A stretch of DNA of 64,000 nucleotides from Isoetes taiwanensis (GCA_021234155.1 JAJEKV010000104.1:2465985-2529984); one strand, 5' to 3'; numbered from the stretch's first letter, positions 22,668-35,598 are shown. A program made the numbers and translations. Notes: generated from the letters alone by a model not told the origin.

Positions 22668-24243
22668 TGTGACGTTCCACATATTTATACGCATATTTAA
22701 GTATAAATACATGACACGTCACTATGAATAATTAATGGCACATTAATTATTCATAAGCTAAGGTTAGCTATGTTAATAATTAAATTATAAAGGTGGAAAC
22801 CTAACCCAAAACCCTAATTCGAATTTAGGGCTTATCCTAATATTAAAAAGGGCTAAAATACCAAATTAGTTAATTAGTGACATGCCACCGGCACAAATCG
22901 ACAAGGCAAGGTGGTTTCCATTTTGGACACCCAAATTAGGGCTTTTGTGCCCCAATTGAATTGGGAGCAATTGGAGATGGGGAGGAGGAGCAAGCAGCCG
23001 TGCACCCTTTCATTCCCGAGATGGAGCCATCCCAAGTCCGATTCGACCTGCTAGTCTCAGAAGCTTAGCCGCAGTTATTTGTAGGGTAGTGCCCTGCTGG
23101 GCACTTGTTGTGTGTATTTCTTCTGTTTCTCTGCCTTCTCTATTTTTACCCGTAGGAACTAACCCTTGATTGCAAAGGTGAGTTCTCCTTATCTTTGATT
23201 CTGTACTTGCTCTTAAATGATGGATTGATAGTTCTTTGCATAGTATTACTCTTGAAATGGGGGGATTAAGGAGGGGTAGAGACCTCCCGAGCCATGTTTA
23301 TTAGTATGCTCCTAGGTAGATCCCCTCAGATTTCCCATTACCATACCGCGTACAAGAGACACCCGTCGTGGATGCTATGGAATTGCTTAGCACCGGATAA
23401 GGGACTAAAGGGTGAAGTGGGGTGGGGTCTTGCACATAACATAAAAGGCTCCCCGAGACTCCTACAAGGGCTAGGCCCGATAGCTGGTCACTAAGAGGGC
23501 CGGTATGGGTCCGACACTCCCCGGGTGTAGAGGTGTGATCCGTATGGAGCATCTTGCACTTTGAGTAGATTTAGGTGAGTAAGTCGGGCACGGATGCGGG
23601 TCGGCCGATGCAAGCACGTATTTCAGCTCACCCATGGAACCACCGCGGATCCCGAAGGGGACGCTCCCACCTGCCTCATCTGGACGGGGGCTTCATGAAC
23701 CCCGTAGTAGGCTCCTGAGGGTGATACCTTGAGTCTACGGTCCGAAGGCTATAGTGATGCCATAGCATGATTGGACTCATCCGCAAAGTGTGCACGTGAG
23801 GGGCGGATGGAGTGGACAACCCTAGCCCGATGTTCTATGCCGCCAACGCCATATCAAGATTCTGGTCTCACGATCTCTTGAGACCTAGCCACACGATCCT
23901 CACCGGAGCTCCGAGCCGGGGTAGAACCATGGGTTTGGGGGTTTTTCTTAGTATTAAATGCATATTCTTTGCTGTTGTCACTTGGATGGACGTGCCACCC
24001 CTCGTGGTGGTAAATTATGATATGATTATGCTGTGTGCTAACCTTGTATTCATGCTTCCGCGACGTAGGAGCCCCATTGAAGGCGTGGGCCGAATGACCC
24101 CTCTGTGTCCTTCACTTGAGCATCTTCTTATAGATGGCCCGAGTCAGACGGAGGGCCCTGCTCATGGTGAGTTGGTCGCCATGGGAGGGGAAAGTCCCCG
24201 TATGTATACGTCCGAGTGTCGTATATGTTCAGGGAGCATCACA
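22668..24243 (+). mobile_element. LTR of the 1.5-kb family, copy 3 (plus, complete, 5' LTR)
   Basis: Begins TGTGACGTTCCAC and ends GGGAGCATCACA, with TG and CA termini, length about 1576 bp. It is followed one base later by a primer-binding site, so it is a 5' LTR. The segment 22668-23343 is almost identical, in inverted orientation, to 24327-24992. The part around 23760-23830 (GCAAAGTGTGCACGTGAGG, GGATGGAGTGGACAACC) identifies copies 1 and 5 as the same family. No long coding frame. No internal coding region follows: only about 83 bp of leader lies before the inverted copy. Confidence 0.8.
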
Positions 24244-24244
24244 G

Positions 24245-24256
24245 TGGTATCAGAGC
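24245..24256 (+). promoter_or_regulatory. Primer-binding site for initiator Met tRNA
   Basis: TGGTATCAGAGC, the sequence complementary to the 3' end of plant initiator Met tRNA used by many Copia and Gypsy elements to start reverse transcription. It stands one base after the LTR end (CA at 24242-24243). Confidence 0.85.
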
Positions 24257-24326
24257 CATGATTCTGGTTGACCGGAATCATAGCACTGACCAAATTTCTA
24301 ACTCGTTAATTGTGCACAGGCCGCAA

Positions 24327-24992
24327 GTAATGGGAAATACAGGGATCTACCTAGGAGCATACTAATAAACATGGCTCAGAGGTCTCTACCCCCCCTTAAT
24401 TCCCCCATTTCAAGAGTAATACTATGCAAAGAACTATCAATCCATCATTTAAGAGCAAGTACAGAATCAAAGATAAGGAGAACTCACCTTTGCAATCAAG
24501 GGTTAGTTCCTACAGGTAAAGCATAGAGAAGACAGAGAAACAGAAGAAATACACACAACAAGTGCCCAACAGGGGCACTACCCTACAGATAACACGGCTA
24601 AGCTACAGACTAACCGGCCGAACCGGACTTGGATGGCTCCATCTCGACGGTCAAGGGTGCCCGGGTCCGCTCCTCCTCCCCCATCTCCAATTGCTCATAA
24701 TTAATTGGGGCACAAAAGCCCTAATTTGGGTGTCCAAAATGGAAACCCTGTCTTGCCCAATCGATTTGTGCCAGGTGGCATGTCACTAATTAACTAATTT
24801 GGTATTTTAGCCCTTTTAATATTAGGATAAGCCCTAAATTCGAATTAGGGTTTTGGGTTAGGTTTCCACTTTTATAATTTAATTATTAACATAGCTAACC
24901 TTAGCTTATGAATAATTAATGTGCCATTAATTATTCATAGTGACGGTCATGTATTTATACTTAAATATGCGATAAATATGTGGAACGCCACA
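24327..24992 (-). mobile_element. Partial LTR of the 1.5-kb family, copy 4 (minus, 3' LTR remnant)
   Basis: On the minus strand it begins at 24992 with TGTGGCGTTCC and follows copy 3 with few differences for about 665 bases, then breaks off at ATTTCCCATTAC (24327). It is preceded on the same strand by a polypurine tract, so it is the beginning of a 3' LTR whose remaining 0.9 kb is missing. With copy 3 it forms an inverted repeat with arms of about 670 bp and a spacer of about 1 kb. Confidence 0.8.
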
Positions 24993-25005
24993 TTCTTCCC
25001 ACCTT
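24993..25005 (-). promoter_or_regulatory. Polypurine tract
   Basis: Minus strand AAGGTGGGAAGAA immediately before the TGTGGCG start of the LTR. Such a tract primes plus-strand DNA synthesis and marks the 3' LTR boundary. The stretch just upstream (CTTGAGGGCGGCATCATTTT) is the kind of sequence found at the end of plant Gypsy pol. Confidence 0.75.
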
Positions 25006-27690
25006 AAAATGATGCCGCCCTCAAGATCAAGACTACTCTTGTTGCAGGCAACATATCATACATTGGAAGGAAGTCTCCCTCCTTAAAGAGATAGCGGAGA
25101 TTATAAGTCACACAGACGTTGTCATGGTCAAAGTGATTAAGTTTGAAATGACTTGTAATGTGCAATTTATAACTCGGAATATAAGAGGTAGAGGTATAGA
25201 TCGACATGATCATCGCTAGGACTGCCAAAAGTGAACAAAGTGAAGGTTTGTGGAAGTCTCTCACTGTTTCATTCGTGGTGACGAAGTTCACAGCCTATCT
25301 ATTTTAGGAATCATTCTTTCTATACATACGTATGGCGATTATATATTAAAGATGTGTATAGATATAAAGAACTTCTATTTGTTGTTATATTATAATACAA
25401 AGTTATTAACCTCAAGACCTTTATTTTAGTAGAAAGTCATTCTAATCATATTAACTTCTGTGTATATATCTATTATATTCTCCCTTGACTTTGCAAGTGA
25501 TTTTATTACAGCCAGGCTTAATGTAATTTTGCATCTAAATTTTGTTTTTCTATTTTGTTACAATTTTAACAACCCATATCTTGCTATCGTGAGTGTTTAG
25601 ATGCCCCTGACATTTATAGTTACCCTTTAATAGAGTTATATATTGTACTGTATTTGCCATTTTGACCTATATACTTTTAATATTAATTACTGACGGGGCG
25701 TTCTTCATTTATTATTCATAACCTTGTTATAACATTATCTAAGTCTCGTTATTTCCTTAGGAGTTTGTGTAAGACATACATAATTATATCCTTCTATTAT
25801 ATTTGACTATGTGTTTAACTAGCTTTCCCCTTTTGCGTATCTTTAATGTTTCCACACTCACACTCTCGATCCATGACACTTGCTGTAACTGATAGCCAGG
25901 CCCTGATATGCGAGGGTTAAAGACCCTTAGAAAGTGAGACTACATTGTTGATTTAAATGTTGGTTTAATTTCAAATAAAGTTCTAAGGTGTAAAATTCCA
26001 ATTGCTATAATGTTGGCTTTAAGTAACCATGGGTAAAACCTTTGTGGCGCTACATCTAAAATCATGGATCTAAGGCTTGTATCTAATAATGCTGCAAAAT
26101 AGAATAATAGATGATTCCTTAGGTTAATTGGCCAACGGAATTTCGAGGCAAGCTAATACTAAAACGAGCTTTACCTCACATGAGCACACATATTAATTCC
26201 TTAGTTATATCTATACGTTTATTAGATATCTAGACATTCGTACATTGACATGGCACAGGTACGACGGAAGCATAGAAAGCATGCCTGGTGGTTCTTGAGG
26301 CTATTAAAGCAGGTCCTGGGCTCTTACTTGAAGTAGAAGTGCTGAATAATGGAAATAAGGAGTGTTAAGGTATCCCTATTTTGGATGGATTGATTTATTA
26401 TGCGGCATATATATTGCCACTCAACGTAGAAGGAGACTGGATATAGCACCATATATCCGATGGAGAAGTGGTTTATGATTATCGACCATCGACCACGTTA
26501 TAGAGGTACTATACTAAGGTGGAAACTGGATCATAAGTATCCAGCTCCTGAAAGGGAGACCAGTTTAGAAGTGTAGGTTTCGACCATGATGGTTCAGGTA
26601 TAGAATGTCGACCCGAGATTTATAGCTAATGCTACTTGAATGGAGGTATGATTCGCGGAAAGGTAGAGAGTAATGTTGTATGAGGATGCGGATCCATAAA
26701 CTACGGATTATAAAATTACGCATACATTGCATTTCGTAAGGAGATTGATGTTCCTGAGGTGTGCAATAACGATGGAAGCGTGCGTATGATTCAAATGACC
26801 ATATAGTCACGTGGATATGGTCAATGACGTTGGTCAAATGCATGACCATTATGCATGGTATAAATTAAGGAAATGGATGTCATGTTATGTCTGCTGGGAG
26901 CATGGAGATGCCATATAACGTGATCGGAGAATAGTGTGGAACGAAGTTCCACATAAGGTCAAGAGAAGACGACAATTGGTAGGAACAGGCGCAACCATCG
27001 ATAAGCTGCAAGGTATGTTGGATCTTTGGTGAAGGCAGACTATGAAGGAAAGTTGACCTTCAACTAATGATACATTAGGAAGGCAAGTAATGTACCCAAT
27101 AACGACAAGTGGGGAGACAAGAGGTGCTTGAAAGTTGTTGTAAACAACGCTTGAAATATAGAGAGTTTGGAATGACACGCTGAATGTACCAAAGTCTGGA
27201 GTATGAATAAGGTAGGCACGCAATGAACATCCGACCAAGGAGGATGTGTTCGGGACTTGGTATCGTGGTGTGTATTCGAGGAGTAATCCGCTGTTGGTAT
27301 ATGTGTACTAGGACCATTTAATAGTAAAACATAACTAAAAGAAGATAAGATATATACTAGAACCTTTAGTTCACATTCCATATGAATACGGAAGTAATGA
27401 AAATAAGAGTTCTTATACTAGAGATGAAACATGTCCACAAGGAACTTAGGTGCACACATGTTACTATATCATATAATAACAACGAAGCGGTCTTGGATGT
27501 AGGGGTAGAAGCATGAAAGGGTGATTGAATTTTTGTATATTGATGTAAAAATTTGAACTGGGTTAAAGTGTTTGTAATGTACATTTTGAATTTTACATGG
27601 AGTTGCCTATTATTAATAAAGGCGGTTGACGTACAATATTCTCCATAATTATACCAAATCTTCCCGAAATCTTGTACTAGCTTCTCTATC
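25006..27690. other. Degenerate DNA, probably old retroelement interior
   Basis: Adjacent to a 3' LTR and polypurine tract on the minus strand, so an internal region would be expected here, but no integrase, RNase H or reverse transcriptase motif could be recognised on either strand. Minus-strand frames of 80-117 residues (27381-26885, 27692-27366) have no known domain. It is highly decayed or a different sequence joined at 25006. Confidence 0.4.
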
Positions 27691-27726
27691 AATAAAATCT
27701 AAATATCTTGCATGAAAAAAAAAAAA
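27691..27726 (+). other. Polyadenylation signal and A12 tail of a retroposed sequence
   Basis: AATAAA at 27691-27696 is followed 18 bases later by twelve A (27715-27726). This looks like the 3' end of a plus-strand retrocopy or LINE. The body upstream (about 27300-27690) could not be identified. Confidence 0.5.
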
Positions 27727-30700
27727 CTTTGGCGACATTTTGAACTTTCCTCAATCGATCAAACATGGCCCGGATTCTACCTCAACGAAAAACTTGGCCC
27801 GAATCGATTATAGCCCCTAAATCGAATGCATTTCAAGAAACAAATGTATCTTGAAGAAATTGAAATCCCTTTTCTTCAAGCAAGAATACAAATCCCCTTC
27901 AAGGGTAATACAAATCAAGCATAATCTGATTTTTTTGTGCGGTGATGTTGTATCCTTTCTCTCGTAATGGATCATGTCTAAAGCACCAAATGAAGTTAGA
28001 AACCATGGAAGAAGGATTGACTCCTGCCACTTCGAGGTCAAGATCGGGTTCGCATTTCAACTCTCCCGCTGATGAAGTTTCGGAAAAGCAATCGCTACAA
28101 GCAGGCAAAAAGAAAATCGCATCAGAAGCTCTGTAGTGGACATGCGTGACAAAAGCCAATTAGAAGAAAGGGTGAATGCATGCTGTACCATCTAAAGTTC
28201 TTTTTAGGGAGTGTAAAATCACTCAGAAAAGTATCCAAGACTGGCAATCGAACTTGCACAAATGTCTCAATAAACAACAAGTTTGAGAGTTTATCTATTC
28301 AATTTTAACTCTAATAATATATTGTTATCCTCTAATACTATAGATTAACATAAAGAGTTGACCTTCAATTCAAAATTTTTGAATTGATTCTAATGTAAGA
28401 AAAACGGAAAGTATCGCCTTTTAAAAGTACCCAATGTAGGTAATTTTTGAGGGTTCCAAAAGTGGTACATCAGAAAGCATGCTTTCTCACCCAGCGTGAA
28501 TGCTTCTCAGAATCTCATAATGAATGAGGTATCTAATTTGACTCAAACAACAAAGTATATTTGCAAGAAGATTATTGCGGACAAAAAGATTGCAATTCCT
28601 ATTTGAGCCAAGCCATTGAAGGCCTCAAGAGGCTAATCGTGGAAAACAAGATCTCGGTGTAAGAATTTAAAGGATGGCTTTCCAAGACGCTAAAAATAGC
28701 AATGATGACTTACCGCAAAAACATTTTGTACTATCTATGAAAGGAGAGGAAGGAGAATTGCCAGAAGACTTCACTAGTAAACAGGTCAAAATACATCCGA
28801 AATAAGGAAACTAGCAAGTAGAGAAGGAAAAGAATGTCACTATGGAACAAATATGTAAGAGTTTAGCAGTGTCGAAATCCAAGAACAAATACAATAGATC
28901 AAAGCTATGAAGGATATGGTTGCTCGCTTTGGTTAGATAACTCAAAGGTTTCCCACCAAAATTAGAGATGCTCGCGAAGAAGAGGACACAACCAATTCAA
29001 TATATTGACATTAAGGCTGCACTTAATCAGAATTTAGCCGTAATCAGATCTTGTTTTTCAGAATAAAGATGTTTTTTATTTTGTAACATCGATGTAAAGT
29101 TTGTAGATTTCTTTTTACTTTTTGGGCGTAATAAAGATGTCTTTTATTTTGTAACACTGGCGGAAGTTTGCATGAGCTTTTACTTTTGAATGTAGATGCG
29201 CCCCCGGGCTCTAGTTGTTCATATGGAATGTCAAATTATTTCAAGGCAACACGCATATGTATATTTGTTTACATGTATATTCTCGATGTATATTTGTTTA
29301 CATATATTCTGGATATTGTAGATGCAGGGGCAGAATTCATAGAAGAAATTAAGGGAGATGTATTAATTGTCAAAAAATTATGTGACTTCATAGTAAATGA
29401 AATAAAATTCATGCTCTAACGTATATGTATGTGTTGGGAGTTTAGGTCTTGAATATGTGTAAAAAAGATTTGTATGTAATGTAATGTAAATGTAATGTAA
29501 TGGGGTGGGACTAATTTTATTTCACCGTAATTTTACAGTCGAATGCATTCTGCACTTTGTGGATCAAGATCCGTAGGTTCGGATTGGGCTTAGGCAATTT
29601 GAATACTTAAAACCTTCTTGCATTAGAAAGCTAAAGGAAAGAAACACAGCGTTGTTGCGAAACATGAGCAATCGATTCAGACAAGGTGCATTTAATTTGA
29701 TGAGTCAAGACCTGAAAATTGTTCAGGCAATTGTGGTGTGTGTGATCCTAAGCCTGGCGCCGGAATATGCCAAGCCAAGAACAAGACATTTGATAATGTT
29801 ACACATTTTGAGGCTATGGTATGTAGACAGAAAGCAAAGAAAGTAAATTTAGTGGCATAAGCTACAATGTATCAAATCGATTGTGGAAATTGTAAAACAA
29901 TTAATTGAGTTGTGTCCAAGAGAATACAAGGAGCAGATTGATCAAACGTGCTTGATTGGCAAGTCTATGGTTACGTTAATGAGCCCTCAAAGAAAGGAAC
30001 TTCACGAAGTCTAAAGCTAATTGACAAGAAAGGCAACTCCAAAGAATATGTTGATACTTATGTTCGATCATGTCAAGTTTGTATATCATAACTTTGTGGG
30101 CACATTGGCAAAGTGAACAATTCAAGGAATCCATGAAGAGTCTTCTGATGATATCAGATTATCGGGCTTGTTGATTTCTGAGAATTCACTTCGAAGCCAT
30201 TCAACGAGATTCGCCAACAACATTGGTACAATGAACAAATCAAAGAGAGTTGGTCCACATCACGATGTCAAGGCACAGTAGGTCGAGGAAATGTGTGCAC
30301 TTTATTCTCGCATGACGTATAACACCACTGAGAACGAAGAGCACATGACGGAGTAGCTGTTTGGCAACAAACTATGGCTCGAGGCGTAACAAAAAGAAAA
30401 AGGATGGGAAAGAATAAAAATGCAGAACTTATGTGAGGTTCTTGAAGAGAAAATTTCTGATGGGAAAAGGGTATTTTCTTAAGGTGTCCGACATTGACTG
30501 CTCCTAAAGATTTGATGTGCCTCAAGTGAAAGGGTGCAATCTCTTCTAATAGCTATGATCATCCATAGATCCAAAATGATCCAACAAAGTTACGTGTAGA
30601 TCTTTCATGCTTTTTGTGTCAGTATCAATTTTGAGATTGGCCTGACATCGATGCTTCGTTCAGTTACGTATTGCTAAAGCTTGACGAAAGTGCAAAAGGT

Positions 30701-31100
30701 TTAGCTATTTAAAAACATAGTGAATAAATTTCAAGGTGGTTGAAATTTCAAAGGTAATTGAAATTTCGATTAAGTATTTGAGAGACCATGATTTCACATT
30801 TCTGCTGATACCCAGCCGGAGATATAAACTATATCGAATAGTCGGCTGACCATTTGAGCTTGATGGACAACATTTTTATACTCTCCTGAAGCGTTTTGCC
30901 ATCTGAGGGCATGCTACTTTTGATGTTGGTAATTAGTTGCGGCATACCACCAAAAATATGATTGAAGATGGACAAGCAAGTTATGAACCTCGAGGTTTCC
31001 TTACCTTCATTTATAACTACAAGAAATTTATGCGGGAGCCCATTTTAGGGAACATTTCTCTTTCCACTTCCCTTGCATTTAGGGGAAGTAGTGATCTATA
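27727..31100. other. No recognisable gene
   Basis: 3.4 kb of moderately AT-rich sequence with short open frames only (up to 86 residues). Around 28580-28870 and 29840-30250 the plus strand has a composition (Lys, Glu, Ser, Asn) that could be decayed gag, but no zinc knuckle or other motif was found. Confidence 0.4.
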
Positions 31101-31204
31101 GGGATATTTGTGGCATAGGATTTGAACCTAATTCTTTTGTTCGACTTGTTGGGATATTTGTGGCATAGGATTTGAACTATGCTAATTCTTTTGTTCGACT
31201 TGTT
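31101..31204. repeat. Tandem duplication of about 52 bp
   Basis: GGGATATTTGTGGCATAGGA followed by TTTGAAC and ATTCTTTTGTTCGACTTG occurs at 31101-31150 and again at 31151-31204, the second copy with a 4-bp insertion. Confidence 0.85.
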
Positions 31205-32851
31205 TCTGGATTTGAGCTGTGATTATTCAAGGTATTCTTGAGAAGAAGTCTAGTATCAAAAAGATAACTAGTTTGAGAGCATTGTTGTGGTATAGCTTTT
31301 AGAATCTTTGGCTTCTATATGGCTCATGCATTATAACTAGAAAAGATAGACTATGGATTTATATTTCACTAGGTAAGCAATATTTGAACCTTTAGAGGTG
31401 GAGGTTAATATGCTTATCCATTGCCTAGGCATTATTGTTTCTAAGAGTGGGTTATTAGGCTCATCAAGGACTAAGGGGAAATAGAAGCATTGGGAGTACA
31501 AAGGGTTTAACAATAGCCTTTTAGATAATGGGTACCGGTAAATTTGTTATAAGAAAAAAACAATGGTTCAGAAACACTAAATAAATTTTGATTTATCTCT
31601 GGACTCACTTGTGACTTCCACTGTTACACTTTGTTCTTCTTCACAATGCAGCATTTCTGCTAACCTCAACCGTGGGTCCGGATGGCTAAAACAATAATTG
31701 CTCACGGTAAATTCACTTTCCTTGATATGCCCTTTGGATCCCTGCACATGCCAAGCGAGCGCATTATTCGATCACGTGACGCCATAGAAACATACATTTC
31801 CCGATGGCCATCTCACGTCAGCCTTGAAACGACGAGCTCATATTACTAATTTAGAACACCAAAACCGCTTTTACGCGGATGGGCACCTCCATATCCATCA
31901 AATATGTGAATACTAATGCTTAATTAGCCTTGGCCCAATTACGGTGCCCATCCACCTTCTCAGTCTCTCAAACATGGAGAAAAAATGTAAACTCATCGCA
32001 CTACGGCATCTGCGAAGGTTAAAGAAATGCCTCCTTAATGTCTTTTAGCCGTTTCCCTTCCTCCATAGCCAATACCCATTCCGATCTTACTGACTAATTC
32101 CCTCACGTAAATCTTCATGAGCCACAATGCGGTGGGTCAGGCCTTCAATTTGAAATCCACGAGAACTATAGAGAGCTATATTTGCCCGCAACGGAACCTT
32201 CAAATCTGAATATTTAGATTACCTGGCTAATAATGATGGGTTTTGAGGCTCTGCCATGCGTCTTCGAGAGATGAATTTTCAACTTTAGGCACCCCATGGG
32301 AAGCCATCACCTAAAATAGCCATTTATGTGTTTACTTATTCTACGTAGTTTGAAGTTGCCGTATTTCCCCTTCTTCTAAGACCCAAATGCATTTACAGTG
32401 CGGCAACACTAATAAATTGCAAGTGGAGATGCAAATTTTTTTATTACCAAATCCTATATAGTTTCTCTAATTACTTTGCCTTAGGTAACACTTCTGGGGA
32501 ATTGCTATGAAAAATTGACCTTGAGCTTTTTGGCCCAAGTGCGGTTATGGAATTCTTGACACTACGGATCTTGAAGATGGATTGCTCAGGACCAGCGTCT
32601 CTCCCATACTTGGTACATTTGAGAGAACTTAAAAAACGCGTGTCTACTTGCCACAATGTGAAATCTAACAAAGGCGGCCCGGAGAAAAAATAAGTCTGAG
32701 AACAAAAAATTAGAGACGCTGGATTTATATATGTGTGGATTAAGATTTTCTTATATATTTGGGGAGTTGATCCCTTGTGGCCTTGACAAGTTATGTTCTA
32801 GAACACAATCCTTTATATATTATGCTTAGTTGATAATTGTAACTTATTCTC
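31205..32851. other. No recognisable gene
   Basis: Only short frames. Near 31870-31960 the phrase GATGGGCACC(T) is followed by ACGGTGCCCATCC in inverted orientation about 85 bp away, a weak foldback that could be a small MITE relic. The right edge (32841-32851) holds a possible target duplication of the next LINE. Confidence 0.4.
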
Positions 32852-34500
32852 ATACTTGATTAGGGGAGGGATCACGAGAAGGAGAAGTGGTTAAGTAGCA
32901 CAGTGGAGATTACTCTGTAGTCAAGAGGATGGGGTTTGGCAATCACAGATTTGGCTTTGCATTCTAAGGTGTTAGTCTCCAAGTTTGTTTGGGTATTCTC
33001 CATGAAAGGTGTTCTCTCGAGTGCGGCATTGCTTTACGGTCCCTCGAGAATTGTGGTAGCTTTCACAAGCCATCTGTCCACTAATATAAAGTTGCCTTGG
33101 GCCTTGCTTCACGGTTTGGTGGATTCCCACCACTTGGCGTCACCTTTTCTCAAGGGTGTCTTTAGCGGGCACAGGAACTTTAATAATCTTGAGTCTTTCG
33201 AGGTAAACTGTGCATTAGTATTTCATCACACTTCTCCTTTTACGTAAGGTTCCTGCGCCTCAGAGCATACTTGCCTTTGGTACACCCGGCCTGCCTTCGG
33301 GGCCTTGAGGCCCGTTGGACTCGGTGCTGATCTCCATAGAAGGATTGGTATTGGCATGGCCAAGCGGCTCCTTGGGAGTTTTCGAGGCCGCTTCGGCAAA
33401 ATGATGATCGGAGCTATCAGCGGTAAGTGGCCTCCACGTATTCAACTGCATATTCTGTTCTCCTCCGGGGAAGGGTGGTCTTTCAGTTGGAAGGTTCATT
33501 AGGGGATCGATGGAGTCATGTTTTGTTACGTTCTTGTTACGGGCGTTGGTTATTCATGATATTTTACCTCCTTATACGACAAGTGGGTACTTGAGAAGCT
33601 TGAGGGGTTCATGTTGAGCGCTCGTCACGGACATGGACTTGGAACTCTCTCCCCACCAAAGGTTAGGGTTCTCTTGTGAGTAAAGCGCCGCCGCTACATT
33701 AGGAGTAAAATGTCCTTGTGCATAGGTTAAGCATTTGTGAGTTTTTCTTTGCCCTTCTTTGTGGCTCTCATCAGGGAATCCATTGAACATTGTCTAATCT
33801 TGTGCCCACATTTGCAAAATTTGCATGGGATTCGACCGGAGCATTGTTAGGATCGGGTTGTATAGCGGAAGATACTTCTTCATGTGTTTCAGCTTCATGT
33901 GGTCCTCTCCTAAGAGCGGGCTTTCCATACGTATGGCATGGTTGGTTTGGTTGATTTGGAAACTTGGCGTCGTTTATGGATTTTCAGGGATTCCAGCAAC
34001 CTTGACCTCTTTAGTTCCATGACTCGGTTATAGCTATTCCGAGTTTTCTTGTATTCTTGGCCTAGAGGAGACAAGTTTTGCATCTGTGAGATATTTTTAC
34101 TGCGTTGTAAGTGAATGGGGAGTTTGCTCTGATGATTACTAGAGGTGATTGGAAGTTTAAGCGGGGATACTTATACATAAAGGGGTATGGCATCTGGTTA
34201 GGAGGGTAGCAAAACCCTCCTTGTATACACATTTTTAAAAGGCAATTTGACCCCTATGTGTATAGATATTGCTCTAGATCGTTGCTACTTTAACCCCTAA
34301 GTATCACATTACATAAATGGTCCAAAATGCCCTCGTTGTTCTGCTGGGTTATCGCTAATGAAGGTGATCCCCAGGGGTTTTATGCACTAGTTTTTTAGTA
34401 TGGAGTGTTGAGGTGTCTTTTGGGGCATTCTTTTCCTCACTATAAGTCACCATTATCATTGCCATTCTTTAATATAAGCGTCACCGAGTTCTTCAAAAAA
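32852..34500 (+). mobile_element. 5'-truncated LINE, same family as 7183-8610
   Basis: A plus-strand frame contains ITDLALHSKVLVSKFVWVF and later KLPWALLHGL, aligning with DLALHSKVLVSKFVWSIL and LPRALLYGL of the LINE at 7183-8610. The 3' ends also agree: both end with 'ATT(G)CCATTCTT-AATAT', then 'GAGTTCTTCAAA' or 'CAGTTCTTCAAA'; here the tail is only six A (34495-34500). A degenerate target duplication is possible: AACTTATTCTC (32841-32851) against AACTTTATTCTC (34499-34510). Many frame changes and stops; an older or noisier copy. Confidence 0.75.
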
Positions 34501-35017
34501 CTTTATTCTCCTTAACATCTCTAGCAATGCATGTTGAATCTAGAATCTAGAGCTAGATCACTTGCAGTATTTGGAGGTCCACTAATTGGGCAATCTTTGT
34601 GGCTGCAACATGGAGTATATCAAAATATATGACATGTCTACCGTTAGAATTGTTTTAGATTATATTTGCTAGATCCATATGCATGCCTTAGGTTGGATAC
34701 CCCATAATTTACTCGTGCAATGCTAGCACATATCACTAGGACACTCATGGTATAAACATCAAAAATTCTCACATTTTTAAGAACATCTTTGCTGCAAGGT
34801 ACACAAATCTCCCACCGCAGAGTGAATTGTGAAGAGAAATGTTGCATGACGATTAGAAGCCTTGATAAATTTCTTAAAAGCTTACTAGTAACGCATGCTT
34901 GGCATTTGCGTATGCGGCTTTACTTGACAATTTTTGGAGAACGTCACACTTCACGGTAAGGCAATAGGAAAGTTTTGGTAAGTGAAAATTCATAGTGCAT
35001 ATGATCATCCAATGCAA
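34501..35017. other. No gene seen
   Basis: Unremarkable AT-rich DNA between the LINE tail and the foldback element. Confidence 0.4.
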
Positions 35018-35025
35018 TTCTAATT

Positions 35026-35590
35026 AGGGAAAACTACCAAAATGCCCTATGAGTTTAATATAATTACCAAAATGCCCCTTATGATTTCAAAATTACCAAA
35101 ATGCTCTGACTCAAATAAATATACCGATAAATTACCAATTAAGCCTATCGTCAAACTTAATTACCAAAATACTCTTTCCTCTGACCTTGTTGTGGCCTTG
35201 CAGGCTTGATGTTTCTTGTGGTTTTAAGCATACGATATTGGGCGTCTTACCTGTTGCGCATGAGCCTCTTGGGCGTCAAGAATCTAAACACATGCACACG
35301 GGGAGAGAATATGTAGAGAAGAAGAGTATCTTTATGGAAGGTGTAATGGAAGAGACACAATGCATCTTGATTGTAGGGCTCCAATTTTGTGACTTATTAT
35401 TTTTTGTTGAATTTAAACTTCTATTCTTTTGGTAATTATGTTTGATGTGTAGGGGCAAGGTGGTAATTTGTTTGTATCTTTATTTTTTATACGGTGTATT
35501 TATTTGAGCAAGGCATTTTGGTAATTTTGAAACTCATAAGGCATTTTGGTAATTACATGAACTCATAAGGATATTTTGAAATTTGGTTCC
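35026..35590. mobile_element. MITE-like foldback element, about 565 bp
   Basis: Left arm: GGGAAAACTACCAAAATGCC, then two more ATTACCAAAATGC words and ACTCAAATAAATATACCG. The right arm read in reverse gives ATTACCAAAATGCC twice and GCTCAAATAAATACACCG in the same order, so the arms are inverted copies of about 130-150 bp. The 8-bp word TTCTAATT stands directly outside both ends (35018-35025 and 35591-35598). An 8-bp duplication would suit hAT, while the G-rich tip and long arms suit Mutator-derived MITEs; the superfamily is open. The interior (about 35185-35440) holds an 82-codon frame of no known similarity. Confidence 0.72.
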
Positions 35591-35598
35591 TTCTAATT

